Counted from the first letter of the stretch, positions 51,787 to 61,697 are shown. The stretch is DNA of 64,000 nt from DASUAS01 sp963819475 (GCA_963819475.1 CAWFWE010000010.1:1-64000); one strand, 5' to 3'. The notes: generated by a model not told the origin, from the letters alone. Translations and numbers: made by a program.

Positions 51787-52311
51787 ATGAAACTCCGAAG
51801 GACGATCCTCCTCGCAACCGTGGTGCTCGCGTTCGCTGCGGTCGGTCCGGCAACGGCCCAGGGCGTGACACGGTCACCCGCGGTCGCACGCCATCAGGCG
51901 CCGTTCCTCGGCTTCCTGAGAGGAGTCGAAACCAACGACGGGGGCTTCCCGTTCTTGGCCATCCAAGGAAAGGGATCGGGGATCGCGACCCAGCTGGGCC
52001 GGTTCACGTACGACAACCCCCACACGGTGGACCTGCGGACCAGAAGCGGGTGCGGCTTCACCTGGACGTTCACCGCGTCCAACAGCGACACGCTCACCGC
52101 CGGCGGCTGCGGGCAAGCCACCGTGGTGTCGGGGACACCACCCACCCAGGTGCTCTCGATCGTCGAGACCGCGGACATCACCGGGGGCACGGGCCGGTTC
52201 ACCGGTGCCACCGGGAGCTTGACCATCAAGCGACTGGGCGGAGGCACGACCGGCATGACCATCGGTTACTTCACCGGGACGATCTCGATCCCCAGAGCCG
52301 ACGAGCACTAG
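51787..52311 (+). CDS. Secreted protein of unknown function
   Basis: 174 residues from ATG 51787. Signal peptide ILLATVVLAFAAVGPATAQG. The mature part has GKGSGIATQLGRFTYDNPHT, TGGTGRFTGATGSLTI and a C-terminal TGMTIGYFTGTIS, the pattern of a small beta-barrel secreted family frequent in Actinobacteria. Two Cys could form a disulphide. It lies 76 bases after the lipase and may share its transcript. Confidence 0.75.
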   Translation: MKLRRTILLATVVLAFAAVGPATAQGVTRSPAVARHQAPFLGFLRGVETNDGGFPFLAIQGKGSGIATQLGRFTYDNPHTVDLRTRSGCGFTWTFTASNSDTLTAGGCGQATVVSGTPPTQVLSIVETADITGGTGRFTGATGSLTIKRLGGGTTGMTIGYFTGTISIPRADEH

Positions 52312-52317
52312 CACACA

Positions 52318-53215
52318 TCACTCCTGGACCGCGGTCGAGAGTGCGTCGAGCGCGGCGCGGGCCGCGGACTGGAGGGTGTGGTTCCTTCCCGCGCTCGGCG
52401 CCGCCTCGCCGCGGCGGGAGAGACGGGCGCAACACGGTCCTCGATGTCGCCGTGTCGTGCGCGGATCTCCCATGGCTTGTGGCTCGCGCCGTTGCTGCGA
52501 CGGAACTCGTCCGCCGCGCCGAGGAGCTCGGTTGCGACCTCGGCGCGACCGTTGCGGCCGACGATGGAGGTAGCAGCCTCCAGCGCGTGAGCGCTGCATC
52601 CGAGATTGTCGAAGCGCGCGAACAGCTGCACCGCTTCCGCGACGAACACGGCCGCGTCAGCGAGCTCATCCCTGTCGTAAGCGATGATGCCGCGTCCTTC
52701 GACGTTGTGAGCGATCCCCATCGGCGAGCCGGTGGCTCGCAGGAGCTCGTCCGCTTCCGCCGATGGGTCACGTCGCTGACGAGCACTTGACCGCCGTGAC
52801 CGGCAGCCATCAGCCGGGCTGCCCGATTCAGCTCGGAGCCGTAGTAGTCACCGTCACGTACACGCGCTTCACCCGTGTGCACACCCATCCGCACCTTCAC
52901 TACCACGCCCTGCACGGGCGGCTCCGCCGCCAGCGCCTGCTGCGCCGCCAACGCCGCCTCCAACGCGTCACGAGCAGTCCCAAATGCGGCATGGAACCCG
53001 TCGCCCGTGGTCTTGACCACCTGACCCCCATGCGACTCGATCGCCCCGCGCACGATCGCGTCGTGCCGCGCCACCACGTCGTGCATCACGTCGGGATGGT
53101 CCTCCCACAGACGCGTCGAACCCTCGACATCGGTGAACAGGAAGGTGACCGTCCCCCCGGGCAGTCTGCGAGATCTCACGCGGCCGGCGGATCGTGGTGC
53201 AGCACGATGCGCCAT
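52318..53215 (-). pseudogene. Class III adenylate cyclase fused by deletion to a regulator C-terminus
   Basis: From ATG 53215 the cyclase domain is intact over about 150 residues: VTFLFTDVEGSTRLWE (metal Asp), GGQVVKTTGDGFHAAFG and YYGSELNRAARLMAAGHGGQ. At about 52770 the sequence jumps, out of frame, to the end of a large ATPase/TPR protein (GIAHNVEGRGIIAYDRDELAD, ALEAATSIVGRNG). A further shift near 52430 is needed to reach the natural end (HTLQSAARAALDALS). A large middle part is therefore missing and the fusion is broken. Confidence 0.75.
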
Positions 53216-53230
53216 GTTGAAGCCGAACCG

Positions 53231-53626
53231 TCAGCCGGCCGGCAACCAGAACTCGAGCTGGATGTTGTCCGGATCTCGAAATACGATCACGGACCCGATC
53301 GACGTCTCCGCGATCGGCGTGTACGAGATTCCCCGCGCCGACAGTTCGCGTTCCCACTCGTCGAGCGCCGCGCGGTTCTCCACGCTGAACGCGAAATGGT
53401 CAAGACCCGTACGGAACTCGTCGAAATCGTCACCCTCGCGGCCGTGATACTGGCGCACGCCCAGAACCCATCCCGACCCCGGATCGGCCAGTACCCGGAA
53501 CTTGACCGTCTCGTCATCACCGGCCAGCACCACCGACATGCCCAACAGCCCGCCGTACCACTCGGCACTGCGATCAGCATCCGTCACCGTCAAAGCAACG
53601 TGATGCCCACCTGTAATCGAGGGCAT
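53231..53626 (-). CDS. VOC-superfamily protein
   Basis: 131 residues from ATG 53626, six bases after GGAGG. GHHVALTVTDADRSAEWYGG and GLDHFAFSVENRAALDEWE, ending SVIVFRDPDNIQLEFWLP, form the two half-folds with His and Glu metal ligands. It is of the glyoxalase/dioxygenase group; the reaction is unknown. Confidence 0.88.
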   Translation of the reverse strand: MPSITGGHHVALTVTDADRSAEWYGGLLGMSVVLAGDDETVKFRVLADPGSGWVLGVRQYHGREGDDFDEFRTGLDHFAFSVENRAALDEWERELSARGISYTPIAETSIGSVIVFRDPDNIQLEFWLPAG

Positions 53627-53815
53627 TCCCGCCTCCCCCACTCAGCGCCCGCGGCCGAACGGTAGCTCCCCCAGCGCCCGACAAGAAATGCCCACCTGGC
53701 GCTCTGGTGCTGCAGCCCCATTCCCCACACGCGGAGCGCGGGCGACGCACCGCTGAAAGGGATACCTTCATGCGGCGGCCATCGACGGGGAGGGCCGGCG
53801 GCGGAGGGAGCCAGG

Positions 53816-54688
53816 ATGACTGCCAACACGACGACTCCGGCGGCGAGCGCGCCTGCGTTCCCGCCCCTGCGCCCGACGGTGGCGGTCCCACCGTCGCAGA
53901 TCGCGGAGGAGACCTGGCTCGTGCACCAGGTGCAGCCGGCGCTGGGCCAACCGCTGGACATCTACCTGAACTCCATGGTGATCCGCGGGTCCGAACCGGT
54001 GATCGTGGACACCGGCACCCCGGCGAACCGCGCGCAGTGGTTGGACGACGTCTTCTCGCTGGTCGAGCCGGAGGACGTGCGCTGGATCTTCCTCTCCCAC
54101 GACGACGTCGATCACACCGGCAACCTGGACGAGGCACTCTCGGCCTGCCCGAACGCGACCGTCGTCTGCAACTGGGCCATGGTCGAACGGCACACGAACT
54201 GCTTCGACTTCCCGCTCGCCCGGTGCCGCTGGGTGATGGACGGCGAGTCGTTCGACGTGGGCGACCGGACGCTCCACGCGATCCGGCCGCCGGTGTTCGA
54301 CTCCCCCACCACCCGCGGGTTGTACGACCCGCAGACGCAGGTGTACTGGGCCGTCGACACGTTCGCGACCCCGCTGCCCGACAAGGCGATGGGCGTCGCC
54401 GACCTCGATCCGGACTTCTGGGACTTCGGGCTGATGCTGTTCGCGCTGGGCGCGGTGAGCCCGTGGATCACCTGGAGCGATCCGGCGAAGTTCGGGCAGC
54501 AGGTCGACCGGGTGCAGGACCTCGACCTCACGACGATCGCGGCCTGCCACAGCCCGGTCATCGAAGGTGCCTGCATCGCCAAGGCGTTCGCGCGCCTCCG
54601 GGAGCTCCCCACCCTCGATCTCCCCGAGCTCCCGGACCAGTCGATCCTCGACGAGATCATCGCCGCCACCGCGCAGCCGACGGCGTAG
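53816..54688 (+). CDS. MBL-fold metallohydrolase (flavodiiron-like site)
   Basis: 290 residues. The metal motif LSHDDVDHTGN has Asp where the second His of the common HxHxDH motif is expected; later ligands include AVDTFAT and ACHSPVIEG. This resembles the ODP (di-iron) subgroup. It may act on oxygen or nitric oxide or on an unknown ester. A start at the first Met of MTANTTTP is preceded by GGAGGGAGC. Confidence 0.8.
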   Translation: MTANTTTPAASAPAFPPLRPTVAVPPSQIAEETWLVHQVQPALGQPLDIYLNSMVIRGSEPVIVDTGTPANRAQWLDDVFSLVEPEDVRWIFLSHDDVDHTGNLDEALSACPNATVVCNWAMVERHTNCFDFPLARCRWVMDGESFDVGDRTLHAIRPPVFDSPTTRGLYDPQTQVYWAVDTFATPLPDKAMGVADLDPDFWDFGLMLFALGAVSPWITWSDPAKFGQQVDRVQDLDLTTIAACHSPVIEGACIAKAFARLRELPTLDLPELPDQSILDEIIAATAQPTA

Positions 54689-54711
54689 CGCGCTCGCGTC
54701 GTCGCCGGTGG

Positions 54712-55509
54712 TCAGGGCCGCGCGAACGACGCCACGACCTCGCCGAGCCCTTCGTAGGTCGCCCGGATCGACGATCCCGCCTCGACGGCGAAGAAGCTCG
54801 TCGACGAATTGGTCAGGATGACGTCGCCCGCCTTCACGCCCCGGCGCCGTCGCAACCGGTTCACGCTCACGACGATCGGGAGGAACGGATCGTCGAACGG
54901 GTGGCATCCGACGACCGAGATCAGCTCGCGGTCGTCCTCGGTCACCCGGAGGCGTACGTCCTCGAACGCGACCGCTCGCCAGCCGGGGATGGCGTCGCCG
55001 ACGACGATGCCGCCGTTCGCGATGTGGTCCGACAACGAACCGTAGAGCGACCCCTGACCCGTCGCCGGCGGGCCGCCGTCGGCCGGGCCGGTGGCGCGGA
55101 AGCGGGAGCCGATCACCTCGAAGCCGACCACGCCCGTCACCGATTCCATGACTTCGGCGACGTCGTACCTGCGGTCACGGGCGGGCAGGTCCCGATCGAC
55201 CCGGAACATGATCTCGGGCTCGATGAGCCGCGCCGGCGAGATCTCGGCCGGGATCTCCGCGCCGCTCGGGAACAGGTCGTAGACCGGCGCCGAGAAGGGT
55301 GGGTTCATCGGCTTGTACACGGTGTAGGTCTTCCAGCCCCGGATCGGTCGGTCGACCCGGTCGCTGACGGCATCGATGATCCGCTGGATGTCGGCCGTGT
55401 TGTCGGGTGTCACCTCCGCGGGAAGGCCGGCGAGCACCACGGTTCCTGTGCGCGCCGCGACGAGCAGGTCGGCGGCGGATCGGATCTGGTCGTCGGTCAG
55501 GGACTTCAT
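54712..55509 (-). CDS. 2-keto-4-pentenoate hydratase/fumarylacetoacetase-like protein
   Basis: 265 residues from ATG 55509. Metal-binding residues are in LIEPEIMFRVDRDLPARD, and the core ends in VKAGDVILTNSSTSFFAVEAG with SIRATYEGLG. Such hydratases add water to 2-hydroxypentadienoate products of meta-cleavage. It is divergent from the orphan CoxL-like gene. Confidence 0.85.
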   Translation of the reverse strand: MKSLTDDQIRSAADLLVAARTGTVVLAGLPAEVTPDNTADIQRIIDAVSDRVDRPIRGWKTYTVYKPMNPPFSAPVYDLFPSGAEIPAEISPARLIEPEIMFRVDRDLPARDRRYDVAEVMESVTGVVGFEVIGSRFRATGPADGGPPATGQGSLYGSLSDHIANGGIVVGDAIPGWRAVAFEDVRLRVTEDDRELISVVGCHPFDDPFLPIVVSVNRLRRRRGVKAGDVILTNSSTSFFAVEAGSSIRATYEGLGEVVASFARP

Positions 55510-55538
55510 GCTCACGCCACCTTCTAGCATGCGCGCCC

Positions 55539-57824
55539 GTGGCGGTTTCCGGTTCGATCCTCGGCAACGCGGTCCAGCGCGTCGAAGACCCTCGGTTGCT
55601 CCGCGGCGACGCGCGCTACGTCGACGATTTCACGCCGCCGGAGACCGTCCACGCGGCGTTCGTGCGGTCGTCGATGGCGCACGCACGACTGCTTGCCGTC
55701 GATACGGGCGATGCCGAACGCCGTCCGGGGGTCCTGCTCGTGGCGACGCACAGCACGCTCGGCCTGGACCCGGTGCAGGGCTTCGTCATGCTCCCGCCGG
55801 TGTTCAACCGTCCTCCGCTCGCGGACCACGTCGTCCGGTTCGTCGGCGACATCGTCGCGGTCGTTGCGGCCGAGACCCGCGCACAAGCGGTCGACGCGGC
55901 TGAAGCGGTGCTCGTCGAGTACGACGCGCTCCCGGTCGTTGTCGACCCCGAAGCGGCCCTCGCCGACGATGCGCCCCTGTTGTTTCCCGAGCACGGCTCG
56001 AACCTCGCGATCGCGTTCGACGTCGGTGAGGACCCGACGATCTTCGACGACGCCGATCTCGTCGTGGACGGCCGGTTCGTGAACCAGCGCCTGGCCCCGG
56101 TGCCGATGGAGGCGAACGGCGTGCTCGTCGAGCCGGGACCGGAGGGAGGGCTCACCGTGACGGTGCCCACCCAGGGTCCCTTCGGCGTGCGTGATGCGCT
56201 CGCGACTGCGCTCGGCGTCGATCCCGCGCTCGTGCGGGTGCTCGCGCCCGCCGTCGGTGGCGGCTTCGGCGCCAAGCAAGGCGCGTACTGCGAGTACGTG
56301 ATCGCGGCGGCGCTCGCCCGGCGACTCGGCCGCCCCGTGAAGTGGACGGAGTCGCGCTCGGAGAACATGGTGTCGATGAGCCACGGCCGCGCCCAGGTGC
56401 AGTACGTGGAGCTGGGGATGAAGCGCGATGGTCGCATCGTCGGCCTCCGGGCGCGGGTCGTCGCGGATGGCGGTGCGTACCCCGCGGTCGGCGCGTTCCT
56501 GCCGTACCTGACCCGCATGATGGGCCAGGGCGTGTACGAGATCCCCAAGGTCGAGATCAGCGCGCGCAGCGCCGTGACCAACACGACGACCACCGCCGCC
56601 TATCGGGGCGCCGGTCGCCCCGAGGCGACGCAGATGCTCGAACGGATCATCGACATCGCGGCCGTCGAGCTCGGGCTCGACCCGGTCGAGATCCGCCGGC
56701 GCAACCTCCTGGCTCCCGAGCGCTTCCCCTTGACCACGGTCACCGGTGCGAACTACGACGTCGGCGACTACTCGCTCGCACTCGACGAAGCGCTGCGCGT
56801 CGCCGACTACGACGAGCTGCGCCGGGAGCAAGCAACTCGGCGTACGCGCGGCGACACCCGGCAGCTCGGCATCGGCGTCGCCACATATGTCGAGGTGACC
56901 GCCGGGGGTACCTTCCAGGAGTTCGGGTCGGTGGAGGTGCACGACGACGGCACGGTGACGGCCACGGTGGGCACGTCCTCGCACGGTCAGGGCCACGCCA
57001 CCACGTTCGCGATGATCGTCGCCGAGCTGCTCGGCGTTTCCATCGACGCCGTGCGTGTCGTGCAGTCCGACACCGCGCTCGTTCCCCGCGGGCGCGGCAC
57101 GATGGGGTCGCGCTCGGTGCAGATCGCCGGGAGCGCGCTGCACCGCGCGAGCGAGGCCGTCGTCCTCAAGGCTTCGCAGCTCGCCGCCCACGTGCTCGAA
57201 GCGGACGAGGCCGACATCGTGTTCGCCGACGGGGTCTTCTCCGTCGCCGGCGTGCCGGCCGCCTCGACGAGTTGGGGCGAGCTCGCGCGGGCCGCCCGCG
57301 ACGACACGAGACGGCCGCCGGGCATGGAGCCTGACCTCGCCGTGGCCCTCGACTTCGACCAGGGCGAGGCGACCTATCCGTTCGGCGCCCACGTCGCGGT
57401 GGTCGAGGTGGATCTCGAGACGGGACGGGTCGATCTCCTGCGTCACGTCGCCGTCGACGACTGTGGGCGCATCGTGAACCCGCTGCTCGTCGCGGGCCAA
57501 CAGCACGGCGGGATCGCCCAGGGCATCGCGCAGGCGCTGTTCGAGGGCGTGGTCTACGACGACTCGGGCAATCCGTTGACGTCGACCCTCGTCGACTACG
57601 CGATCCCGAGCGCCGCCGAGCTACCGAGCTTCGAGGCGTCGAACACGGTCACGCCGACACCGCTCAACCCCCTCGGCGCCAAGGGCATCGGCGAGTCGGG
57701 CACGGTCGGCTCGACACCCGCCGTCCAGAACGCGGTCCTCGACGCAGTGTCACATCTCGGGGTGCGCCACATCGACATGCCGCTCACACCGGAACGCGTG
57801 TGGCGCGCGATCCGGGACGCCTGA
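55539..57824 (+). CDS. Orphan form II CoxL-like molybdenum hydroxylase
   Basis: 761 residues from GTG 55539. AYRGAGRPEA again marks form II. Also VGGGFGAKQGAYCEYV, TSSHGQGHATTF and a late GAKGIGESGT with the catalytic Glu. The paralog at 44962 is clearly related. No CoxS or CoxM gene is next to it, so it must share small subunits with another operon or be used differently. Confidence 0.92.
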   Translation: MAVSGSILGNAVQRVEDPRLLRGDARYVDDFTPPETVHAAFVRSSMAHARLLAVDTGDAERRPGVLLVATHSTLGLDPVQGFVMLPPVFNRPPLADHVVRFVGDIVAVVAAETRAQAVDAAEAVLVEYDALPVVVDPEAALADDAPLLFPEHGSNLAIAFDVGEDPTIFDDADLVVDGRFVNQRLAPVPMEANGVLVEPGPEGGLTVTVPTQGPFGVRDALATALGVDPALVRVLAPAVGGGFGAKQGAYCEYVIAAALARRLGRPVKWTESRSENMVSMSHGRAQVQYVELGMKRDGRIVGLRARVVADGGAYPAVGAFLPYLTRMMGQGVYEIPKVEISARSAVTNTTTTAAYRGAGRPEATQMLERIIDIAAVELGLDPVEIRRRNLLAPERFPLTTVTGANYDVGDYSLALDEALRVADYDELRREQATRRTRGDTRQLGIGVATYVEVTAGGTFQEFGSVEVHDDGTVTATVGTSSHGQGHATTFAMIVAELLGVSIDAVRVVQSDTALVPRGRGTMGSRSVQIAGSALHRASEAVVLKASQLAAHVLEADEADIVFADGVFSVAGVPAASTSWGELARAARDDTRRPPGMEPDLAVALDFDQGEATYPFGAHVAVVEVDLETGRVDLLRHVAVDDCGRIVNPLLVAGQQHGGIAQGIAQALFEGVVYDDSGNPLTSTLVDYAIPSAAELPSFEASNTVTPTPLNPLGAKGIGESGTVGSTPAVQNAVLDAVSHLGVRHIDMPLTPERVWRAIRDA

Positions 57825-57842
57825 CGGGACTAGGAGCAGTCG

Positions 57843-58628
57843 ATGGCAACGCAGGGATCCGGAGGGCAGCTCGCCGGCAAGGTAGCCGTGGTGACCGGTG
57901 CCACCAGCGGGTCGGGCCGGGCGATCGCGCGTCGCTTCGTGGCCGAAGGTGCCGACGTCGTGATGCTCGCCCGGGGGAGGGAGCGGCTGCTCGACGAGGC
58001 GGACCGGCTCGGCGAACGCGCGGTTGCCATCCCCACCGACGTGGGTGACGTCGCCGGCGTCCAACGCGCGTTCGCCGAGATCGGCGAGCGCTTCGGACGC
58101 GTCGACGTGCTCGTCAACAACGCCGCGGTGTACCGCCCGTGCCTCGTGGAGGAGCTCTCCGACCACGACATCACCACGCAGCTCCACACCAACTTCCTCG
58201 GGCCCGTGCTCACGTGCCGCGCGGCGATCCCGCTGCTCCGTGCGGCAGGCGGCGGCGACATCGTGAACACCTCCAGTGAGTCGACACTGGACCCGTTCCC
58301 GATGCTGTCGATGTACGTGTCCACCAAGGCCGCGCTGGAAGTGTTCAGCCGCACGCTGATGACCGAGCTCCAGGACGACGACATCCGGGTGACCGTCCTG
58401 GTCCAGGGGGTCGCGGCCGATGGAGAAGGCTCGACCGACTGGAGCTGGGATCCGGAGCATTCGCAGACGGCGTTCGCGATCTGGACCGAACGCGGGTACC
58501 TCGCCAAGGTACGGGGCCGCGACGGCAGCGCGGGCCAGTCGGTCGACGACATCGCCGATGTGCACGTCTACGTCGTGACCCGGCCGCGCGGCCAGAAGCT
58601 CGACACCATCCACGTCCGCTCGTACTGA
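57843..58628 (+). CDS. SDR-family oxidoreductase
   Basis: 261 residues. VAVVTGATSGSGRAIARRF (residues 14-32), VLVNNAAVYRP, NTSSES and MYVSTK (Ser/Tyr/Lys). The unusual SGSG replaces GIG in the glycine motif but keeps the needed glycines. It starts 18 bases after the CoxL-like stop and is probably in the same operon. Confidence 0.9.
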   Translation: MATQGSGGQLAGKVAVVTGATSGSGRAIARRFVAEGADVVMLARGRERLLDEADRLGERAVAIPTDVGDVAGVQRAFAEIGERFGRVDVLVNNAAVYRPCLVEELSDHDITTQLHTNFLGPVLTCRAAIPLLRAAGGGDIVNTSSESTLDPFPMLSMYVSTKAALEVFSRTLMTELQDDDIRVTVLVQGVAADGEGSTDWSWDPEHSQTAFAIWTERGYLAKVRGRDGSAGQSVDDIADVHVYVVTRPRGQKLDTIHVRSY

Positions 58629-58654
58629 TCCACGGGCGCGCCGGCGCGGGCGGG

Positions 58655-59086
58655 TCACCCACCGTCGAGGGGGACGGCCTGGTCGAGGACCGGGCCGAAG
58701 AAGAGCTGCAGCAGCTCGTCGCTCGCGTAGAGCCGCTCGCCCGAGAGGCGGCCGTCGTCGCCGAAGGTGAGGATGCCGATGACGGCGTGACGGCGATCGC
58801 CGTCGGGTCCGGTGACGGTCAACTCGTACTCCTGGCCGACGCCCTCGTCGGTCACCCATTCCGAGCGCAGCCGGTACGACGCGATCGCCGGCATCACCGC
58901 GGCGAAGAAGTGCTCGTAGTACTGCTGGGCCATCTCGCGGCCGCGGAGCGCGACGCCCATGGGCTGCAGCTCGTAGACCGGGTCGTCGTCGAGGGTCGCC
59001 ATGGTCGCGGCGAAGTCGCCGGCCGCCTCGGCGGCGGCGTGGGCGTGGGCCACCGCGACCAGCGCGTCGCGGTCGGCGCCGGTCAC
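58655..59086 (-). CDS. SnoaL-like / NTF2-fold protein
   Basis: 143 residues from GTG 59086. AHAHAAAEAAGDFAATMATL, YELQPMGVALRGREMAQQYY and ISGERLYASDELLQLFFGPV show the SnoaL-like fold. It overlaps the amidohydrolase stop by four bases (GTGA), so the two are co-translated. It is the last gene of the minus-strand set starting near 63885. Confidence 0.82.
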   Translation of the reverse strand: MTGADRDALVAVAHAHAAAEAAGDFAATMATLDDDPVYELQPMGVALRGREMAQQYYEHFFAAVMPAIASYRLRSEWVTDEGVGQEYELTVTGPDGDRRHAVIGILTFGDDGRLSGERLYASDELLQLFFGPVLDQAVPLDGG

Positions 59087-60324
59087 CGGGCGTCCGTGAC
59101 GAGCGACCCGGCCACGACCTCGCCGCCCTTGAGCACCGCGCGCGGCGGGTGATCGGCGAGGGTGCCGATGTCGGCGGAGGGATCGCCCTCGACCACGACC
59201 AGGTCGGCGAGCTTACCGACCTCGACCGTGCCGAGATCGTCGTCGCGTCCGACCATCTCGGCGCCGTTGCGCGTCGCCCACCCGATCACGTCGAGCGGCG
59301 TCACGCCCGCGTGTTCGACGTACAGGCGCAGCTCGCCGCCGTACGCGCCGTGCGGGAAGCCGATCGCGCCGTAGTCGTCCCCGAGCACGAAGCGCACGCC
59401 CGCGGCTTGCGCCTTCGGGATCGTCGCGTACATGTGCTCGAGGTCGGCGCGCATGGCATCGGCGCTGAAGCCGAGTCCGGATCCGAACGTGTCGACGAAG
59501 TGCTTGGGGAAGTACAGCGACGGCACGACGGTGGCGTTGGTCTCGACGAGTGCGGCGATGACCTCGTCGTCCATCTCGTCGCAGTGGTCGACGATGTCGA
59601 TGCCGAGCTCGAGCGCCATCAGGATGGCCGGCTTGTTGACGAGGTGGCCACGGATCAACGCGCCGCGCTCGTGGGCCGTCTCGATGGCGGCGGCGAGCTC
59701 GGAGCGGGTCATCTCGATCCGGTCCTTGGGGGCGGTGGTGCCGTGCCCACCGGTCACGAAGAGCTTGATGACCTGCGCGCCGCGCTTGATCTCCTCACGC
59801 ACGCCGAGCCGGAACGCCTCGGCCCCGTCGCACAGCCGCACCGCGCCGGATGCGTGCTTGTCCCAGTACCACGGCACGCCGTCGTTGCTGTGGCCGGTGG
59901 TGGACAGCTCGCGCGACGACGGCCAGAAGCGCGGGCCGGGGACCAGTCCGTCCTCGATGGCGCGCCGCACGCCCGGCTCGACGTGGTGCGAGCCACCGGC
60001 GCCGACCACCCCCGTGTACCCCAGCTCCAACGCGGTGGCGAGGTTCCGCGCCGCGATCAGCGCCAGGTACGCGGGCGGGTACTCGTCCCCGTACGGCGTG
60101 TTCGGCTGCGATCCCAGCTCGTGGTAGGTGGCGTGGAAGTGGCAGGTGAACATGCCCGGCATCACCGTGCACCCGCTCAGGTCGACGGCCCGGTCCACCG
60201 GCCCCGTGGGCGCGCCGGCACCGACTTCGGCGATGCGCTCGCCGTCGACGACGACGGTCGCGTCGTCGATCGCGGGACGGGTGCCGTCGAGGAGCCGGGC
60301 TCCGGTCAGCGCGAGCGTGGCCAT
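59083..60324 (-). CDS. Imidazolonepropionase-like amidohydrolase
   Basis: 413 residues from ATG 60324 after GGGAGG. HFHATYHE holds the first two His ligands, IKLFVTGGHG has the probable carboxylated Lys, RGHLVNKP and IVDHCDEMDD the next His, and VLGDDYGA the metal Asp. It is a metal-dependent cyclic-amide or ester hydrolase. It follows the P450 gene by 64 bases. Confidence 0.88.
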   Translation of the reverse strand: MATLALTGARLLDGTRPAIDDATVVVDGERIAEVGAGAPTGPVDRAVDLSGCTVMPGMFTCHFHATYHELGSQPNTPYGDEYPPAYLALIAARNLATALELGYTGVVGAGGSHHVEPGVRRAIEDGLVPGPRFWPSSRELSTTGHSNDGVPWYWDKHASGAVRLCDGAEAFRLGVREEIKRGAQVIKLFVTGGHGTTAPKDRIEMTRSELAAAIETAHERGALIRGHLVNKPAILMALELGIDIVDHCDEMDDEVIAALVETNATVVPSLYFPKHFVDTFGSGLGFSADAMRADLEHMYATIPKAQAAGVRFVLGDDYGAIGFPHGAYGGELRLYVEHAGVTPLDVIGWATRNGAEMVGRDDDLGTVEVGKLADLVVVEGDPSADIGTLADHPPRAVLKGGEVVAGSLVTDAR

Positions 60325-60388
60325 GCGGGCCTCCCTGAGTGGACGATCACGTCGACCGTATCCCGATCGGCGCGCCGAGGGCGAGGGG

Positions 60389-61630
60389 TCAGCCGAAGAC
60401 GACGCGAAGCTCCTTGGGCGTGCGCATGAGGGCGCCGCGGGCGTGCGGGAACGGGTACTCGGGATCGAGGCGCAGGTCGGGCAGCTCGTCGAGCACCGCG
60501 TTGAGCGCCCGGCCGAGCTCGAGACGGGCGAGCTGCTGACCGAGGCAGTTGTGCGCGCCGAAGGCAAACCCGAAATGACGGTGCTTGGGGCGGAAGATGT
60601 CGAAGGTCTCCGGATCCGGGAGCACGGCGGGGTCGTGGTTGGCGGCACCGTAGAGCAGGTCGATGAACGCGCCGGCCGGGACCGGGACACCATCGACCAC
60701 GGCGTCGACCGTGGCCAACCGGCTGCTCGCCAGCACCGGGCCGTCCCACCGGAGCGCCTCTTCGATCGCCGCGCCGACCAGCGAGCGATCATCGCGAACC
60801 GCGGCCAGCTGCTCAGGATGCGTGAGGAGCCCGGTCAGCAGCATCGTGGTCGTGCGGAACGTGGTGTCGCCCCCGGCGTTGATCAGCTGCCGCAGGAACG
60901 AGATCGCCACCTCGTCGGGCAGCGGCTCACCTTCGACCTCCGTGGTGGCCAGCACGCTCACCACGTCGCGGCCGGGGTCGGCTCGGCGCGCCGCGAGCAT
61001 GGTGGTGAAGTACCGGCCGAGCTTCGCCGACGCGTCGAGCGCGTTCGTCATGTCGGGGTACGTGATGATCTGCGCGATCGTCAGCTTGTAGAAGGTGTCG
61101 ATGTCCTGCGGTGGCAGGCCGAGCATCCGGTAGATCACGGTGAACGGATATGGGCGAGCAAACTGCTCGACCAGCTCCGCCCGGCCGGTGTCGCGGAAGA
61201 CGTCGACGAGCTCTTCGACGACGGGCGCGACGATGTCGGCGCCCCACTCCTGCACGATCGAGGGCCGGAACGCCTGCTGCAGGATGCGCCGGTAGCGGGT
61301 GTGCTCAGGTGGATCCATCACGCTGACGGTGTGCCCGAACGCCGCGCCGAGGGTCGGCTCGAACGAGCGGTTGGAGAAGTTCACGGGGTCGTTCAGGATC
61401 TGGTCGACTCCGGCGTACGACAACACCATGTAGTGCGGCGGTGCTCCTTCACCGTCGAGCGCGGGGATGCCCATGACCGCTCGGTAGTCGGCAGGATGCA
61501 CCGGCGCCTGCGCCCGCAGGTCGGCGAGGCGCGGGTACGGGTCGTCGAGGTCGCCGAACACGAGCTCATCGCTCAGGTAGGGGTCGAACGTCGGGTCGGC
61601 GAGGTCCTCGATCCGTACGGGCGGCGCCAT
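60389..61630 (-). CDS. Cytochrome P450
   Basis: 413 residues from ATG 61630, complete. I-helix INAGGDTTFRTTTMLL, ExxR helix EEALRWDGPV and heme loop FGFAFGAHNCLGQQLARLE with its Cys. No ferredoxin is next to it; the one at 3299 or another may serve. Possible substrates are terpenoids or steroids, judged from the neighbours. Confidence 0.92.
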   Translation of the reverse strand: MAPPVRIEDLADPTFDPYLSDELVFGDLDDPYPRLADLRAQAPVHPADYRAVMGIPALDGEGAPPHYMVLSYAGVDQILNDPVNFSNRSFEPTLGAAFGHTVSVMDPPEHTRYRRILQQAFRPSIVQEWGADIVAPVVEELVDVFRDTGRAELVEQFARPYPFTVIYRMLGLPPQDIDTFYKLTIAQIITYPDMTNALDASAKLGRYFTTMLAARRADPGRDVVSVLATTEVEGEPLPDEVAISFLRQLINAGGDTTFRTTTMLLTGLLTHPEQLAAVRDDRSLVGAAIEEALRWDGPVLASSRLATVDAVVDGVPVPAGAFIDLLYGAANHDPAVLPDPETFDIFRPKHRHFGFAFGAHNCLGQQLARLELGRALNAVLDELPDLRLDPEYPFPHARGALMRTPKELRVVFG

Positions 61631-61697
61631 GCGGCGACAGTACGGTGCGGCCCTCGGCCGCGCCCCGGGGCCGCACATGGACGCGCCGCTCCCGGCG

